From Anaerolineales bacterium (GTDB taxonomy: Bacteria > Chloroflexota > Anaerolineae > Anaerolineales > Villigracilaceae): DNA of 64,000 nucleotides. Of the stretch, positions 44,475 through 52,813 are shown one piece after another (position 1 is the first letter of the stretch; the number at the start of each line of letters is the position of its first letter). The notes under the pieces were generated by a model that searched no databases, was not told the DNA's origin, and saw only the letters and a list, made by a program, of their open reading frames with translations. A program made the position numbers and the translations under genes. Location: positions 62,001 to 126,000 of the forward strand of contig JAEURC010000069.1 in NCBI GenBank assembly GCA_016789025.1. Direction: 5' to 3'.

Positions 44475-46862
44475 ATGCCTAAAAGCAAGGGTTCGGATCA
44501 ACTTCCCCTCGCCAAAGAAGAAATCCTCAACGATTACCGTCTTGCCTACCAAAGCAGGCAGGCTTCGCTTATTGGGCGGCGCGAGGTGTTGAGCGGCAAG
44601 GCAAAGTTCGGCATTTTTGGCGACGGCAAGGAACTTGTCAACATTGCGATCGGGCGCGCGTTCCGCAAAGGCGATTGGCGCTCGGGATATTATCGTGACC
44701 AGACCTGGATGTTCATGTTGAACGTGATGAGCATCCAGGAATTTTTTGCCCAGACGTATGCACACGCCGATGTGAATCACGAATCCAACACGGGGGGACG
44801 TTCGATGAACGCGCATTTTGCGAACCGCTACATCAACCCCGACGGCACATGGACGAATCAAACTGAATCATATAACACCGCGGCAGATGTTTCGCCGACG
44901 GGCACACAGATGCCGCGCGCTGTCGGTCTTGCATACGCTTCGGTGGTGTATCGCGGACTTGAAGTCAATAATCAATTCACGCGCAACGGAAACGAAGTTG
45001 CGTTCGTGAGCATCGGCAACGCGTCTTCATCTGAGGGAATGTTTTGGGAGGCGGTCAATGCCATCGGTGTTTTGCAAGCGCCCGCGGTCATCGTTGTGTA
45101 TGACGACGGTTATGGCATCTCCGTCCCGAACAAATTTCAGATGGTCAAGGAAAACATGTATGAAATTTTGCGTGGCTTCCAGCGCGACCTCGATTGCAAC
45201 AACGGCTACGATCTCTACCAAGTGCGCGGATGGGATTACCCCGCGTTGCTCGAAACGTTTTCCAAAGCGGCGGGCAACGCGCGCGAACATCACGTCCCCG
45301 CGTTGGTGCATGTCAACGAGATCACTCAGCCGCAGGGACACAGCACAAGCGGTTCACACGAGCGATACAAGACTCCCGAGCGACTCAAGTTCGAGGAAGA
45401 CTTTGACTGCGTCCGCAAATTGCGCGAGTGGATCATAGACAACCGCGTCGCTTCGGACCTCGAACTGGTCGCCCTCGAACAAGCGGACTACGAAGCTGTG
45501 GAGGGAATCCGCAAACTGGCGTGGGACGCGTATTTGAATCCGATCCTTGAGGAGCGCGGTCACGTGATGGATATGCTCGACGAGATCGCGGGGAGTTCGA
45601 GTCACGCGTCAGAGTTGAGTCAGCTCAAAGAACGGCTGGCAAACATCCCGTCGGTGGCGAGGCGTGATGTCCATGGCGCGGCGCATGAGGCGTTGCGAAT
45701 CCTGCGCGACGAAGCGAATCCGTCGAAGCAGGTTTTAATCCAATGGAAAAATGAACAGGATGCGATCAACGTGGAGCGGTACGGCTCGCATTTGTACGGC
45801 GGCAGGGCGGCGGTGAAAGAGGTGAAGCCTGAGTATTCCGCGTCGTCGCCGACGATGATGGGATTTGAAGTGATCAACGCGGCGTTCGATTCGATTTTGG
45901 GGCGCGACTCGCGTGTGGTTGCGTTTGGTGAAGATGTCGGTTTTCTCGGCGATGTGAATCAGGGTTTCAAAGGGATGCAGGAAAAATATGGCGTACTGCG
46001 CGTGACCGATACAGGCATCCGCGAGGCGACGATCATGGGGCAGGCGATCGGCATGGCAATGCGCGGACTGCGACCGATCTGTGAAATTCAATATCTCGAT
46101 TACATTTTGTACGCGTTGCAAGTGATGTCTGACGACCTTGCGAATTTACATTGGCGCACCGCAGGCGGGCAAGCCGCGCCTGTGATCGTGCGGACGCGCG
46201 GTCATCGCTTGGAGGGCATCTGGCATTCGGGTTCGTTGATGGCGGGGTTGATCCATCTCGTGCGCGGAATGAATGTGCTGGTGCCGCGTGATATGACTCG
46301 CGCCGCTGGTTTTTATAACACGTTGTTGAAATCGGATGAGCCTGCTGTTGTCGTTGAAGTGTTGAACGGTTATCGCGTGAAGGAACGCCTGCCCAATAAC
46401 ATCGGCGAGTTCACTGTTCCGCTTGGCGTGCCTGAAGTGATTCGTGAAGGGAGCGATGTTACCCTCGTCACCTATGGCGCATGTTGCCGCATCGCGCTTG
46501 ACACGGCGGAGAAATTGTCGAAGGTTGGCATTGAAGTTGAAGTGATTGATGTGCAATCGCTGTTGCCGTTCGATATTCACGGAAAGATCGTTGACTCTTT
46601 GAAGAAGACCAATCGCGTTTTGTTTTTGGATGAAGATGTGCCAGGCGGAACGTCCGCGTATATGATGCAGGAAGTGATTGAGAAGCAGGGCGGGTATTTC
46701 CATTTAGATTCGCCTGCGAGAACTTTATCAGGCAAGGCGCATCGTCCCGCGTATGGTTCAGACGGCGATTATTGGTCGAAGCCGAATGCGGAGACGATCT
46801 TTGATGCTGTTTATGAGATGATGAGTGAGGTTGATCCTGAGAAGTATCCAGTGATTAAGTGA
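44475..46862 (+). CDS. 2-oxoacid dehydrogenase E1 component, fused alpha and beta subunits
   Basis: 795 residues; the alpha part is at about 1-395 and the beta part at about 450-795. Thiamine-diphosphate region is atypical: GNASSSEGMFWEAVN (about 178-192) and VVYDDGYGIS (about 210-219) where many E1-alpha proteins have GDG...NN. The beta part has VAFGEDVGFLGDVNQGFKG (about 476-494) and RVLFLDEDVPGGTSAYM. It decarboxylates a 2-oxo acid (pyruvate or branched-chain) and acylates the E2 lipoyl group. AGGAGA precedes the ATG. E2 follows at 47449 with a four-helix-bundle gene in between; E3 is not in the window. Confidence 0.9.
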   Translation: MPKSKGSDQLPLAKEEILNDYRLAYQSRQASLIGRREVLSGKAKFGIFGDGKELVNIAIGRAFRKGDWRSGYYRDQTWMFMLNVMSIQEFFAQTYAHADVNHESNTGGRSMNAHFANRYINPDGTWTNQTESYNTAADVSPTGTQMPRAVGLAYASVVYRGLEVNNQFTRNGNEVAFVSIGNASSSEGMFWEAVNAIGVLQAPAVIVVYDDGYGISVPNKFQMVKENMYEILRGFQRDLDCNNGYDLYQVRGWDYPALLETFSKAAGNAREHHVPALVHVNEITQPQGHSTSGSHERYKTPERLKFEEDFDCVRKLREWIIDNRVASDLELVALEQADYEAVEGIRKLAWDAYLNPILEERGHVMDMLDEIAGSSSHASELSQLKERLANIPSVARRDVHGAAHEALRILRDEANPSKQVLIQWKNEQDAINVERYGSHLYGGRAAVKEVKPEYSASSPTMMGFEVINAAFDSILGRDSRVVAFGEDVGFLGDVNQGFKGMQEKYGVLRVTDTGIREATIMGQAIGMAMRGLRPICEIQYLDYILYALQVMSDDLANLHWRTAGGQAAPVIVRTRGHRLEGIWHSGSLMAGLIHLVRGMNVLVPRDMTRAAGFYNTLLKSDEPAVVVEVLNGYRVKERLPNNIGEFTVPLGVPEVIREGSDVTLVTYGACCRIALDTAEKLSKVGIEVEVIDVQSLLPFDIHGKIVDSLKKTNRVLFLDEDVPGGTSAYMMQEVIEKQGGYFHLDSPARTLSGKAHRPAYGSDGDYWSKPNAETIFDAVYEMMSEVDPEKYPVIK

Positions 46863-46870
46863 ACAGTTAT

Positions 46871-46944
46871 CAGTGAGCAGTGAGCAGTGAGCAGTGAGCA
46901 GTAAGCAGTAAACAGTGAGCAGTAAGCAGTAAACAGTGAGCAGT
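46871..46944. repeat. heptamer array CAGTGAG x10
   Basis: Ten contiguous 7-nt units (CAGTGAG, CAGTAAG or CAGTAAA) plus CAGT. A 21-nt higher-order unit (CAGTGAG CAGTAAG CAGTAAA) occurs twice. It lies 8 nt after the E1 stop, and inverted units occur on the other side of the next gene (47409-47440). Confidence 0.95.
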
Positions 46945-46957
46945 ATTGGAGGTTGAG

Positions 46958-47413
46958 ATGAGCGGATTGAAACATGCGGAGAGTTTTCGAGATTTGATCG
47001 TGTACCAAAAATGTCGAGCGCTGGCAAAAGAAATAAAAGAACTTTCTCAGTCTTTTCCGCGGGACGAAAAATTTTCGTTGACCGATCAAGTCCGTCGTTC
47101 GTCGCGCGCGATTGGAGCTAATATTGCCGAATCATGGGCAAAACGGCGTTATGAAAAACATTTCATCAGTAAATTGACCGACTCCGATGGCGAGCAAATG
47201 GAAACCCAGCATTGGATCGGCACTGCAATGGATTGCGAATATATTGATCAAAAGACAAACGACCAGTTGATCGTAAAATGCCTCGAGGTCGGACGAATGC
47301 TCAACGGCATGATGGACAAAGCCGATATGTTTTGCGGCGAACCTCCGCGAGGCGTGCGCGAAGAAGCCGCTGTCTATTTCACAGAACCCGACGACAAAGA
47401 CACCGACGACTGA
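46958..47413 (+). CDS. four-helix bundle protein (TIGR02436, S23-type)
   Basis: 151 residues from ATG 46958, with GGAGG 5 nt upstream. Opening region LKHAESFRDLIVYQKCRALAKEI has the FRDLxVYQKA pattern, then FPRDEKFSLTDQVRRSSRAIGANIAE (split; about 33-58) and a tail with GMMDKAD. Relatives occur as rRNA intervening-sequence-encoded proteins, as Avd subunits of diversity-generating retroelements, or alone. No reverse transcriptase or rRNA is nearby here. It interrupts the E1-E2 operon and is flanked by inverted heptamer arrays, suggesting later insertion. Confidence 0.85.
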   Translation: MSGLKHAESFRDLIVYQKCRALAKEIKELSQSFPRDEKFSLTDQVRRSSRAIGANIAESWAKRRYEKHFISKLTDSDGEQMETQHWIGTAMDCEYIDQKTNDQLIVKCLEVGRMLNGMMDKADMFCGEPPRGVREEAAVYFTEPDDKDTDD

Positions 47414-47440
47414 TAACTTATCACTGTTCACTGATAACGG
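47409..47440. repeat. inverted heptamer units after the four-helix bundle gene
   Basis: CTGATAACTTATCACTGTTC and ACTGATAACG. The reverse complement (GTTATCAGTGAACAGTGA) matches the sequence at 46861-46880 before the gene, so the gene lies between inverted arrays. Confidence 0.75.
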
Positions 47441-47448
47441 AGATTCAC

Positions 47449-48672
47449 ATGGCTACTAAAGTACTTGTCCCATTGCTCGGCGAAGGCGTTGAGGAAGTTA
47501 CTGTCATCAAATGGCTCAAAAAGGAAGGAGACTCGGTCAAGGAGTTGGAGCCGCTTCTTGAAGTGAACACTGACAAAGTGGACACTGAAATCCCCGCGCC
47601 CGCGTCTGGGACGGTGTTGAAGATCATGGCGGAGGAGGGAGTCCCTGCGAAGGTGGGGGCGGTGTTGGCGTTTATTGGGAAGGCGGGGGAAACGGTGGAA
47701 AGTGGAGGAGTGGAAAGTGTTTCGGCATCGAAAGTCGAGTCACAAGTCGAAGGTCAAAAGTCTGTGCAAAAACCTTTGACCTTCGACGTTCGACCTTCAA
47801 CCGATTTAGGTTTTATCTCCCCTGTCGTTGCAAAGATCGCGGCGGAGCATGGGGTTAATTTGCAACAAGTGGCTGGCACGGGGTTGAACGGGCGCATCAC
47901 GAAAAATGATGTGCTGAACTTCGTGGAAAGTGGAAAGTCGAAAGTCGAAAGTCGAATCTCACAACCTGCAACCTTCCAACCTTCCAACCTTCAACCTGGA
48001 ACTTTGATCAAACACTCTCCCATCCGCAAGTCCATCGCGGAGCATATGGTCATGTCCAAGCACACATCGCCGCATGTGTTGACCGTGATGGAAGCGGACA
48101 TGGGACGAGTCGCCAAGCATCGCTCAGCCAACAAGGAAATTTTCTCGCGTGATGGAGTCAACCTCACATTCACGGCGTACTTTATGACGGCAATCGTCGC
48201 GGGGTTGAAGAGTTATCCCATTGTCAACTCGTCATGGTCGGATGAAGGCGTGCTGGTTCACAAGGCGGTCAATCTCGGCATGGCAACTTCGCTTGGCGAG
48301 GATGGGCTGATCGTGCCTGTGATCAAGGGCGCGGATAATTTGTCCCTGCTGGCGATGGCGCGGGCAGTGAATGATCTGGCGAACCGCGCGCGGACGAAGA
48401 AACTGCAAACCGACGAAGTGAAAGGCGGCACGTTCACGCTGACGAATCACGGCATCAGCGGATCGTTGTTCGCGTTTCCAGTCATCAACCAGCCGCAATG
48501 CGGGATTTTAGGAGTTGGCGCGATACAGAAGCGCGTGGTCGTTATTGACGATGCGATTGCCATCCGCCCGATGGTGTATCTGTCGTTCGTGTTCGATCAT
48601 CGCATTTTGGACGGCGCGTCCGCGGATAATTTTTTGATGAAGGTGAAGGAGACGTTGGAGGGGTGGAGTTAG
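47449..48672 (+). CDS. 2-oxoacid dehydrogenase E2 component (dihydrolipoamide acyltransferase)
   Basis: 407 residues from ATG 47449 (GGAG 6 nt before). Lipoyl domain residues 1-78 with the lipoylated Lys in VNTDKVDTEIPAP (about 43). First linker (about 82-115) is Ser/Val/Glu-rich. Peripheral-subunit-binding domain ISPVVAKIAAEHGVNLQQV with TGLNGRITKNDV (about 122-157). Second linker (about 158-185). Catalytic domain from KHSPIRKSIAEHM to the active-site FVFDHRILDGASAD (about 382-395). Both linkers are encoded by heptamer-type repeats. It transfers the acyl group from E1 to CoA and forms the complex core. Confidence 0.93.
   Translation: MATKVLVPLLGEGVEEVTVIKWLKKEGDSVKELEPLLEVNTDKVDTEIPAPASGTVLKIMAEEGVPAKVGAVLAFIGKAGETVESGGVESVSASKVESQVEGQKSVQKPLTFDVRPSTDLGFISPVVAKIAAEHGVNLQQVAGTGLNGRITKNDVLNFVESGKSKVESRISQPATFQPSNLQPGTLIKHSPIRKSIAEHMVMSKHTSPHVLTVMEADMGRVAKHRSANKEIFSRDGVNLTFTAYFMTAIVAGLKSYPIVNSSWSDEGVLVHKAVNLGMATSLGEDGLIVPVIKGADNLSLLAMARAVNDLANRARTKKLQTDEVKGGTFTLTNHGISGSLFAFPVINQPQCGILGVGAIQKRVVVIDDAIAIRPMVYLSFVFDHRILDGASADNFLMKVKETLEGWS
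47923..47999. repeat. heptamer array within the E2 linker
   Basis: Five exact 7-nt units (GTGGAAA x2, GTCGAAA x2, GTCGAAT; 47923-47957) followed by opposite-strand-type units CAACCTG, CAACCTT, CCAACCTT, CCAACCTT, CAACCTGG (47962-47999). All are read as protein linker. Confidence 0.9.
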
Positions 48673-48692
48673 GGGGAAAGAGTGAGAATCAA

Positions 48693-48729
48693 GAGGATTA
48701 GAGGATTAGAGATTAGAGACTGGAGACTG
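48693..48729. repeat. GAGGATTA/GAGACTG array after E2
   Basis: Two octamers GAGGATTA then heptamers GAGATTA, GAGACTG, GAGACTG, ending 5 nt before the GTG start of the next gene. Confidence 0.85.
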
Positions 48730-48734
48730 GTTGA

Positions 48735-49202
48735 GTGAGCGAACATAAAGACCATGCGAGTGTGAAGATTCATCCACCTGTATTGTTGGTGATTCATATT
48801 TTTATTGCATGGTTGCTGGGCAGATTTATCGCGTTGCCGATTGTTGTTTCGCCATTATTCAAAAGCATCGGCTTGGGATTGGCGGGAATCGGATTTCTGC
48901 TTGGCTTGCTTTCGTTATACGCTTTCACCAAAGCGCGGACGACGTTGAATCCGCATGGGTCGGTGAGGGCAATCGTTTCAAGCGGAGTGTATCGCTTCAC
49001 GCGCAACCCGATCTATCTCGGCATGGTGTTCATGTTGATCGGCTTCCCGCTTGCGTTCGGGAATGTGTGGGGAATCCCGCTTGCGCCAGTTTTTATTTTG
49101 CTGATGAACAAACTGGTCATCGAGCACGAAGAGGCATATCTGGAGAAAAAGTTTGGGGAGGCGTACACAGGCTACAGGTCCCGTGTGAGGCGGTGGTTGT
49201 AA
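48735..49202 (+). CDS. isoprenylcysteine methyltransferase/phospholipid methyltransferase-like membrane protein
   Basis: 155 residues from GTG 48735. Three to four helices; the last third has the ICMT/PEMT signature GVYRFTRNPIYLGMVFMLIG (about 89-108) and the C-terminal EHEEAYLEKKFGEAYTGYRS (about 133-152), which bind SAM in this family. Methylates an unknown lipid or small substrate at the membrane. Preceded by a heptamer array, with no clear ribosome site. Confidence 0.85.
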   Translation: MSEHKDHASVKIHPPVLLVIHIFIAWLLGRFIALPIVVSPLFKSIGLGLAGIGFLLGLLSLYAFTKARTTLNPHGSVRAIVSSGVYRFTRNPIYLGMVFMLIGFPLAFGNVWGIPLAPVFILLMNKLVIEHEEAYLEKKFGEAYTGYRSRVRRWL

Positions 49203-49219
49203 TTAAGTCGAGTTGAAAA

Positions 49220-49627
49220 ATGATAAAAACCCTGAAATACCTGCCTAAAATATGGACCGCTTTGACTTTCCTTTTATTGATCAGCATTTCAACGCTTCTA
49301 TTCTTCGGTAGAAATTTTCAAAACTTAAGACAAGAACCAATTTTAAATGTACTGCCTGATTTTTACGATCACGTATCAAACCTGTCAATTTCTTTTATTG
49401 GTTACATAACGATCGGCTATTTTGGATTAATGAACGACATGAAAACCAAGCAAATGATCGTAATTGGAATTGCGATCATTATGATCAATCTGGTAGTTGA
49501 ATTTTTCATTTCATTTTTAAATACATCCGATTGGATCGATGCTGTTTATGGAATATGCGGAGTAATGTTTGGATTTATATTCCTCTTCACTGCAAAGAAA
49601 AGCGGATTTAAATTGAATGATTTGTAA
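49220..49627 (+). CDS. AT-rich VanZ-like small membrane protein
   Basis: 135 residues with four hydrophobic helices (about 12-30, 52-72, 78-97, 108-126). VLPDFYDHVSNLSISFIGYI and FLNTSDWIDAVYGICGVMFG fit the DK-H and D-x-x-N-x-x-G pattern of VanZ-like proteins loosely. It is markedly AT-richer than neighbours, so it may be an acquisition. Function unknown. Confidence 0.6.
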   Translation: MIKTLKYLPKIWTALTFLLLISISTLLFFGRNFQNLRQEPILNVLPDFYDHVSNLSISFIGYITIGYFGLMNDMKTKQMIVIGIAIIMINLVVEFFISFLNTSDWIDAVYGICGVMFGFIFLFTAKKSGFKLNDL

Positions 49628-49670
49628 AATGAACACCCAACATGTGCCGCATGAGGCAGTGACTGTAATT

Positions 49671-49692
49671 AGAACGCGCGTTCTGTTATAAT
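49671..49692 (+). promoter_or_regulatory. palindromic operator plus -10 upstream of the dienelactone hydrolase gene
   Basis: Perfect 14-nt palindrome AGAACGCGCGTTCT (49671-49684) just before TATAAT (49687-49692), 22 nt before the start. A dimeric repressor (for example TetR type) bound here would cover the promoter. No repressor gene is adjacent. Confidence 0.5.
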
Positions 49693-49714
49693 CGGGACAA
49701 AAGGAGCGTGTGTC

Positions 49715-50377
49715 ATGTCTATTCAAAAATCCGAAATCAAACTCGATGTGAACGGAAAGAAGGTCAACGCGTATCTTGCCTCTCCCGAGAAAGGCGGACC
49801 GGGCATACTTCTCCTTCACGCGTGGTGGGGGTTCAAGCCGTTCTTCAAAGAAGTGTGCGACCGCCTTGCCGAACAAGGGTTTACCGTCCTCGCGCCCGAC
49901 TTGCGGGACGGTCAGATTGCCAAGACGATTGACGAAGCCAAAGAGTTGATGGAGAAAAGTGATGGTCAACTCGTCGGCGACACGGTGATGGCGGCGAAAG
50001 ATCATTTGCGCGGATTGGTGAATGGCAAGATCGGCTTGGTTGGGTTCTCGATGGGCGGAGCGTGGGCATTGACCACTGCCGCATACAAGCCTGAGCAAAT
50101 CGCGACTGTTGTCCTCTTCTACGGCAACGAAGGCATCGAATATGGAAAGGTCGCCGCCAAAGTGATGGGGCATTATAGCGACAACGACGAATGGGAGCCG
50201 AACGAGTACGTGGAGAACACATTCGCCGAGTTCAAAAAGGCGGGCGTGGACGCGACGCTTCACATCTACCCCGGAGTTGCCCACTGGTTCGTCGAGTCTG
50301 ATCGCCCCGAATACGACGCCGCTGCCGCGCAGTTGGCGTGGGAACGGACGTTTGAGTTCTTGAAATCAAATCTGTAG
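49715..50377 (+). CDS. dienelactone hydrolase family protein
   Basis: 220 residues. Alpha/beta hydrolase with LLLHAWWGFKPFFKEVCDRL (about 32-51), acid EGIEY segment and nucleophile elbow VGFSMGGAWAL (about 110-120; Ser in place of the classical Cys). C-terminal His is in YPGVAHWFVE (about 187). It may hydrolyse lactones or esters, with carboxymethylenebutenolidase as the family namesake. AAAGGAG precedes the ATG. A palindromic operator sits over its promoter, so it is probably an inducible single-gene unit. Confidence 0.88.
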   Translation: MSIQKSEIKLDVNGKKVNAYLASPEKGGPGILLLHAWWGFKPFFKEVCDRLAEQGFTVLAPDLRDGQIAKTIDEAKELMEKSDGQLVGDTVMAAKDHLRGLVNGKIGLVGFSMGGAWALTTAAYKPEQIATVVLFYGNEGIEYGKVAAKVMGHYSDNDEWEPNEYVENTFAEFKKAGVDATLHIYPGVAHWFVESDRPEYDAAAAQLAWERTFEFLKSNL

Positions 50378-50455
50378 ATCGCATTTTTAACGCGACAATT
50401 CGTATCCATGCTATGATCGCGCTATTTGCTCTTATCTAAAATAATCGAGCAATAA

Positions 50456-50550
50456 ACCAAACCACTGAGACACGGAGACACAGAGAAAAGCAATTAAAAA
50501 ACTCTGTAACTCGCATGTCTCGATGATTTTTGGGAGTGTCTCCGTGGTTC
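50456..50550. repeat. ACCACTGAGACACGGAG hairpin element
   Basis: Left arm ACCACTGAGACACGGAGACA, right arm GTGTCTCCGTGGTT, AT-rich loop. It fills most of the 296-nt spacer 50378-50673, which has no gene. Same family as 40731. Confidence 0.85.
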
Positions 50551-50673
50551 AAAATGAAGCGGAAGGATTGCTCGGTTTAATTGTTGATCTGCAATGAGCG
50601 CGATTTACTGTTTTAATAGCGCAATGTAGCGAATAAGATATTCCCCCATCAACTTCCAAACGTAACGAATCCT

Positions 50674-52767
50674 TTACCCCGCGTGAAGAGCCAATTGTTC
50701 CATCGTCGCCACGGGAAACGTAAAGTGGAACGTTGCACCCCTGCCCGAATCGCTTTCGATCCAGATATTTCCCCCGTGTCCTTGCACTGCAAGCCGGCAG
50801 AAGGCAAGGCCGATTCCCAACCCGGGCTTGTTCGAGCCGCGCATGCGCGTAAATTTGTCGAAGACGCGTTCCTGTTCTGCAGGCGGGATACCCGGTCCCG
50901 TATCCTTCACCCACAGATGTACCCAGCCATCTTCATGTTGCGCGCCAACCTGAATTTCGCCTTCGGTAGGTGTGAATTTACTCGAATTTTCCACGAGGTT
51001 GATCAACACGCGCCGCGCCATATCCTCATCCACCCAAATGTGCGGCAGGGAGGGAGGCAGGATGGATTCGAGTTTTTGCCGGCGCCCGTCTGCAACGGGT
51101 TGCATATCCACCACCGCCTGCTGGATGAGAGTCAGCGCATCCACAGGTTTCTGGTTGACGACAGGCTGCCCTGACTCGAGGCGGTTCACATCCAATAAAG
51201 AGTTGACCAGGCGTTGGATGCGCTCGGTGGAATTCTCCGCGATCTTGATAATGGCGAGCACCGTATCGCGATCTTTCTCCGGAACCATCGTGTACAAAAT
51301 ATCAAGGCTCGACGAAATATTGGCAAGTGGCGAACGTAGGTCGTGATAGATCATCGAGGTCAGATCGCCGCGCAGGCCGTCGAGTTCTTTCCTCTGTGTG
51401 ATATCGCGCAGGATCCATTGGATGGCGTCCGCTTCCTCGAACTCGATGCGCCGCGCGTGGACTTCGATGGGCACGTGTGAATCATCCTCTTTGCTCAACG
51501 AAGATTCGTAGGTGCACATGCGGTTCTCGCGCAGGGTTTCGAACTCCATCCCCGTTTTATTCCAATTCACCTCGTGAAGTTGGTCGATACTCAGGGTGCG
51601 CAGAGTCTCATCACTGTAGCCGCTTAACAACACCGCCTGGCGGTTGGCTTCGAGCATCCTCCCATCCCAATCGGTGATGACCATCGGGTCGATACTGTCT
51701 TCAAATAACTCGCGGTAACGCTGATGTGCGGCTTGCAGTTTCTCGAACAGTTGCGCATTCTGGATCGCCGACCCCGCCAGACCGCCGATGCCCGCCATCA
51801 CGAGCAACGCGTCGGGGTCGAAGGATTTCGCAATCGGATTGATCGCCACAAGAACGCCGATCACGCGTCCCTGCGAATGAATCGGGGCGACGAGCAGGGC
51901 GCGCATATCGATGCCGCCGAATCGGTCTTCGTTGTGGAAATCCTTTTCGTGGACGAGGTCGTTTGCCACTACGCCGCGTCCATCGCGCGCCGCGTGACCT
52001 ACAATGCCCACACCCAATGCGGTCTTTCGGCCGAGGATCAACCCTGCGTTCTGCCCGGTTGCTGCGCGAAAGACAACGTGTTCATCCTCGATCATGCCGA
52101 GCGCGGCGGTTTCCACTTGTAACGCTTGAATCGACTGGATGAGAATGCGTTTATGCAGATCCTCCATGCGAAGCGAAACATTCATTGACGACGCGCCTTC
52201 GGCGAGGGCGGTCATCACGCGCGCCTGTCGCTGACTTTCGGTATACAAACGGGCGTTGAGAATTGCAATGCCTGCTTGGTCGGCAATGGCTTGCATCAGG
52301 TCGAGTTGTTCGGTAGTAAAAGCGTTGGGAGCAGTATGTACCAACGTGAGAACCCCTACTAATTTTTCGCGCGCCTGCAACGGCACACAGATTGCTGATT
52401 TCACCCCGGTTTTGTTTAGCGTATCGTCTGGGCGCATCAACCAGCGTTCGTCCTTGCTGGTATCAGGGATATATACGCCGCGCTTGTTGCGAACCACCCA
52501 TCCCGCCAGCCCTCGTTCCATCGTGTCGCGCAATTGCTGGGTGGTATGCTCGTGGACTTGCGACCCGTACACGATCGTCGCATCCACGGCTTTGCCCGAA
52601 TCATCCAATACAACTACACTGCATCGTTCGCCGCCTACGTTCTGGATGGCTTCGTACAACACTCGTTGCAACACTGTGCGTAAATCAAGCGCGGTTGCCA
52701 CCTCGCGGCTAACGTTGTAAAGCAGTTCGAGAAGAGCGCGTGTGCGATCCTGTTCGTTTTTCGACAT
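50674..52767 (-). CDS. soluble sensor histidine kinase with two GAF domains and a PAS domain
   Basis: 697 residues from ATG 52767; the frame is open to 52878, but that stretch overlaps the divergent gene start. First GAF (about 10-160), second GAF (about 180-345), PAS (about 350-470), HisKA with phospho-acceptor His in MIYHDLRSPLANIS (about 473), HATPase with NLVENSSKFTP (N box), DTGPGIPPAEQERVFDKF (G1) and GLGIGLAFCRLAVQGHGG (G2). No membrane segment, so it senses a cytoplasmic signal. No response regulator is adjacent (orphan kinase). TATACT lies 12 nt upstream. Confidence 0.9.
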   Translation of the reverse strand: MSKNEQDRTRALLELLYNVSREVATALDLRTVLQRVLYEAIQNVGGERCSVVVLDDSGKAVDATIVYGSQVHEHTTQQLRDTMERGLAGWVVRNKRGVYIPDTSKDERWLMRPDDTLNKTGVKSAICVPLQAREKLVGVLTLVHTAPNAFTTEQLDLMQAIADQAGIAILNARLYTESQRQARVMTALAEGASSMNVSLRMEDLHKRILIQSIQALQVETAALGMIEDEHVVFRAATGQNAGLILGRKTALGVGIVGHAARDGRGVVANDLVHEKDFHNEDRFGGIDMRALLVAPIHSQGRVIGVLVAINPIAKSFDPDALLVMAGIGGLAGSAIQNAQLFEKLQAAHQRYRELFEDSIDPMVITDWDGRMLEANRQAVLLSGYSDETLRTLSIDQLHEVNWNKTGMEFETLRENRMCTYESSLSKEDDSHVPIEVHARRIEFEEADAIQWILRDITQRKELDGLRGDLTSMIYHDLRSPLANISSSLDILYTMVPEKDRDTVLAIIKIAENSTERIQRLVNSLLDVNRLESGQPVVNQKPVDALTLIQQAVVDMQPVADGRRQKLESILPPSLPHIWVDEDMARRVLINLVENSSKFTPTEGEIQVGAQHEDGWVHLWVKDTGPGIPPAEQERVFDKFTRMRGSNKPGLGIGLAFCRLAVQGHGGNIWIESDSGRGATFHFTFPVATMEQLALHAG

Positions 52768-52801
52768 ACGTCTCGCCAAAGTATAGCACACTCCCCTACG
52801 G

Positions 52802-52813
52802 TACAATTGTCCC
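52802..52813 (+). promoter_or_regulatory. -10 element predicting a leaderless HAD-gene transcript
   Basis: TACAAT (52802-52807) ends 6 nt before ATG 52814 in the 46-nt divergent spacer with the kinase gene. Confidence 0.45.

Noticed and set aside
46871-46944. CRISPR or attachment-site interpretation of the CAGTGAG array
   Set aside because: Units are 7 nt and contiguous, no spacers, and no integrase or cas genes nearby.
44475-48672. A diversity-generating retroelement around the four-helix-bundle (Avd-like) gene
   Set aside because: No reverse transcriptase, template/variable repeat pair or C-type lectin target gene is present nearby.
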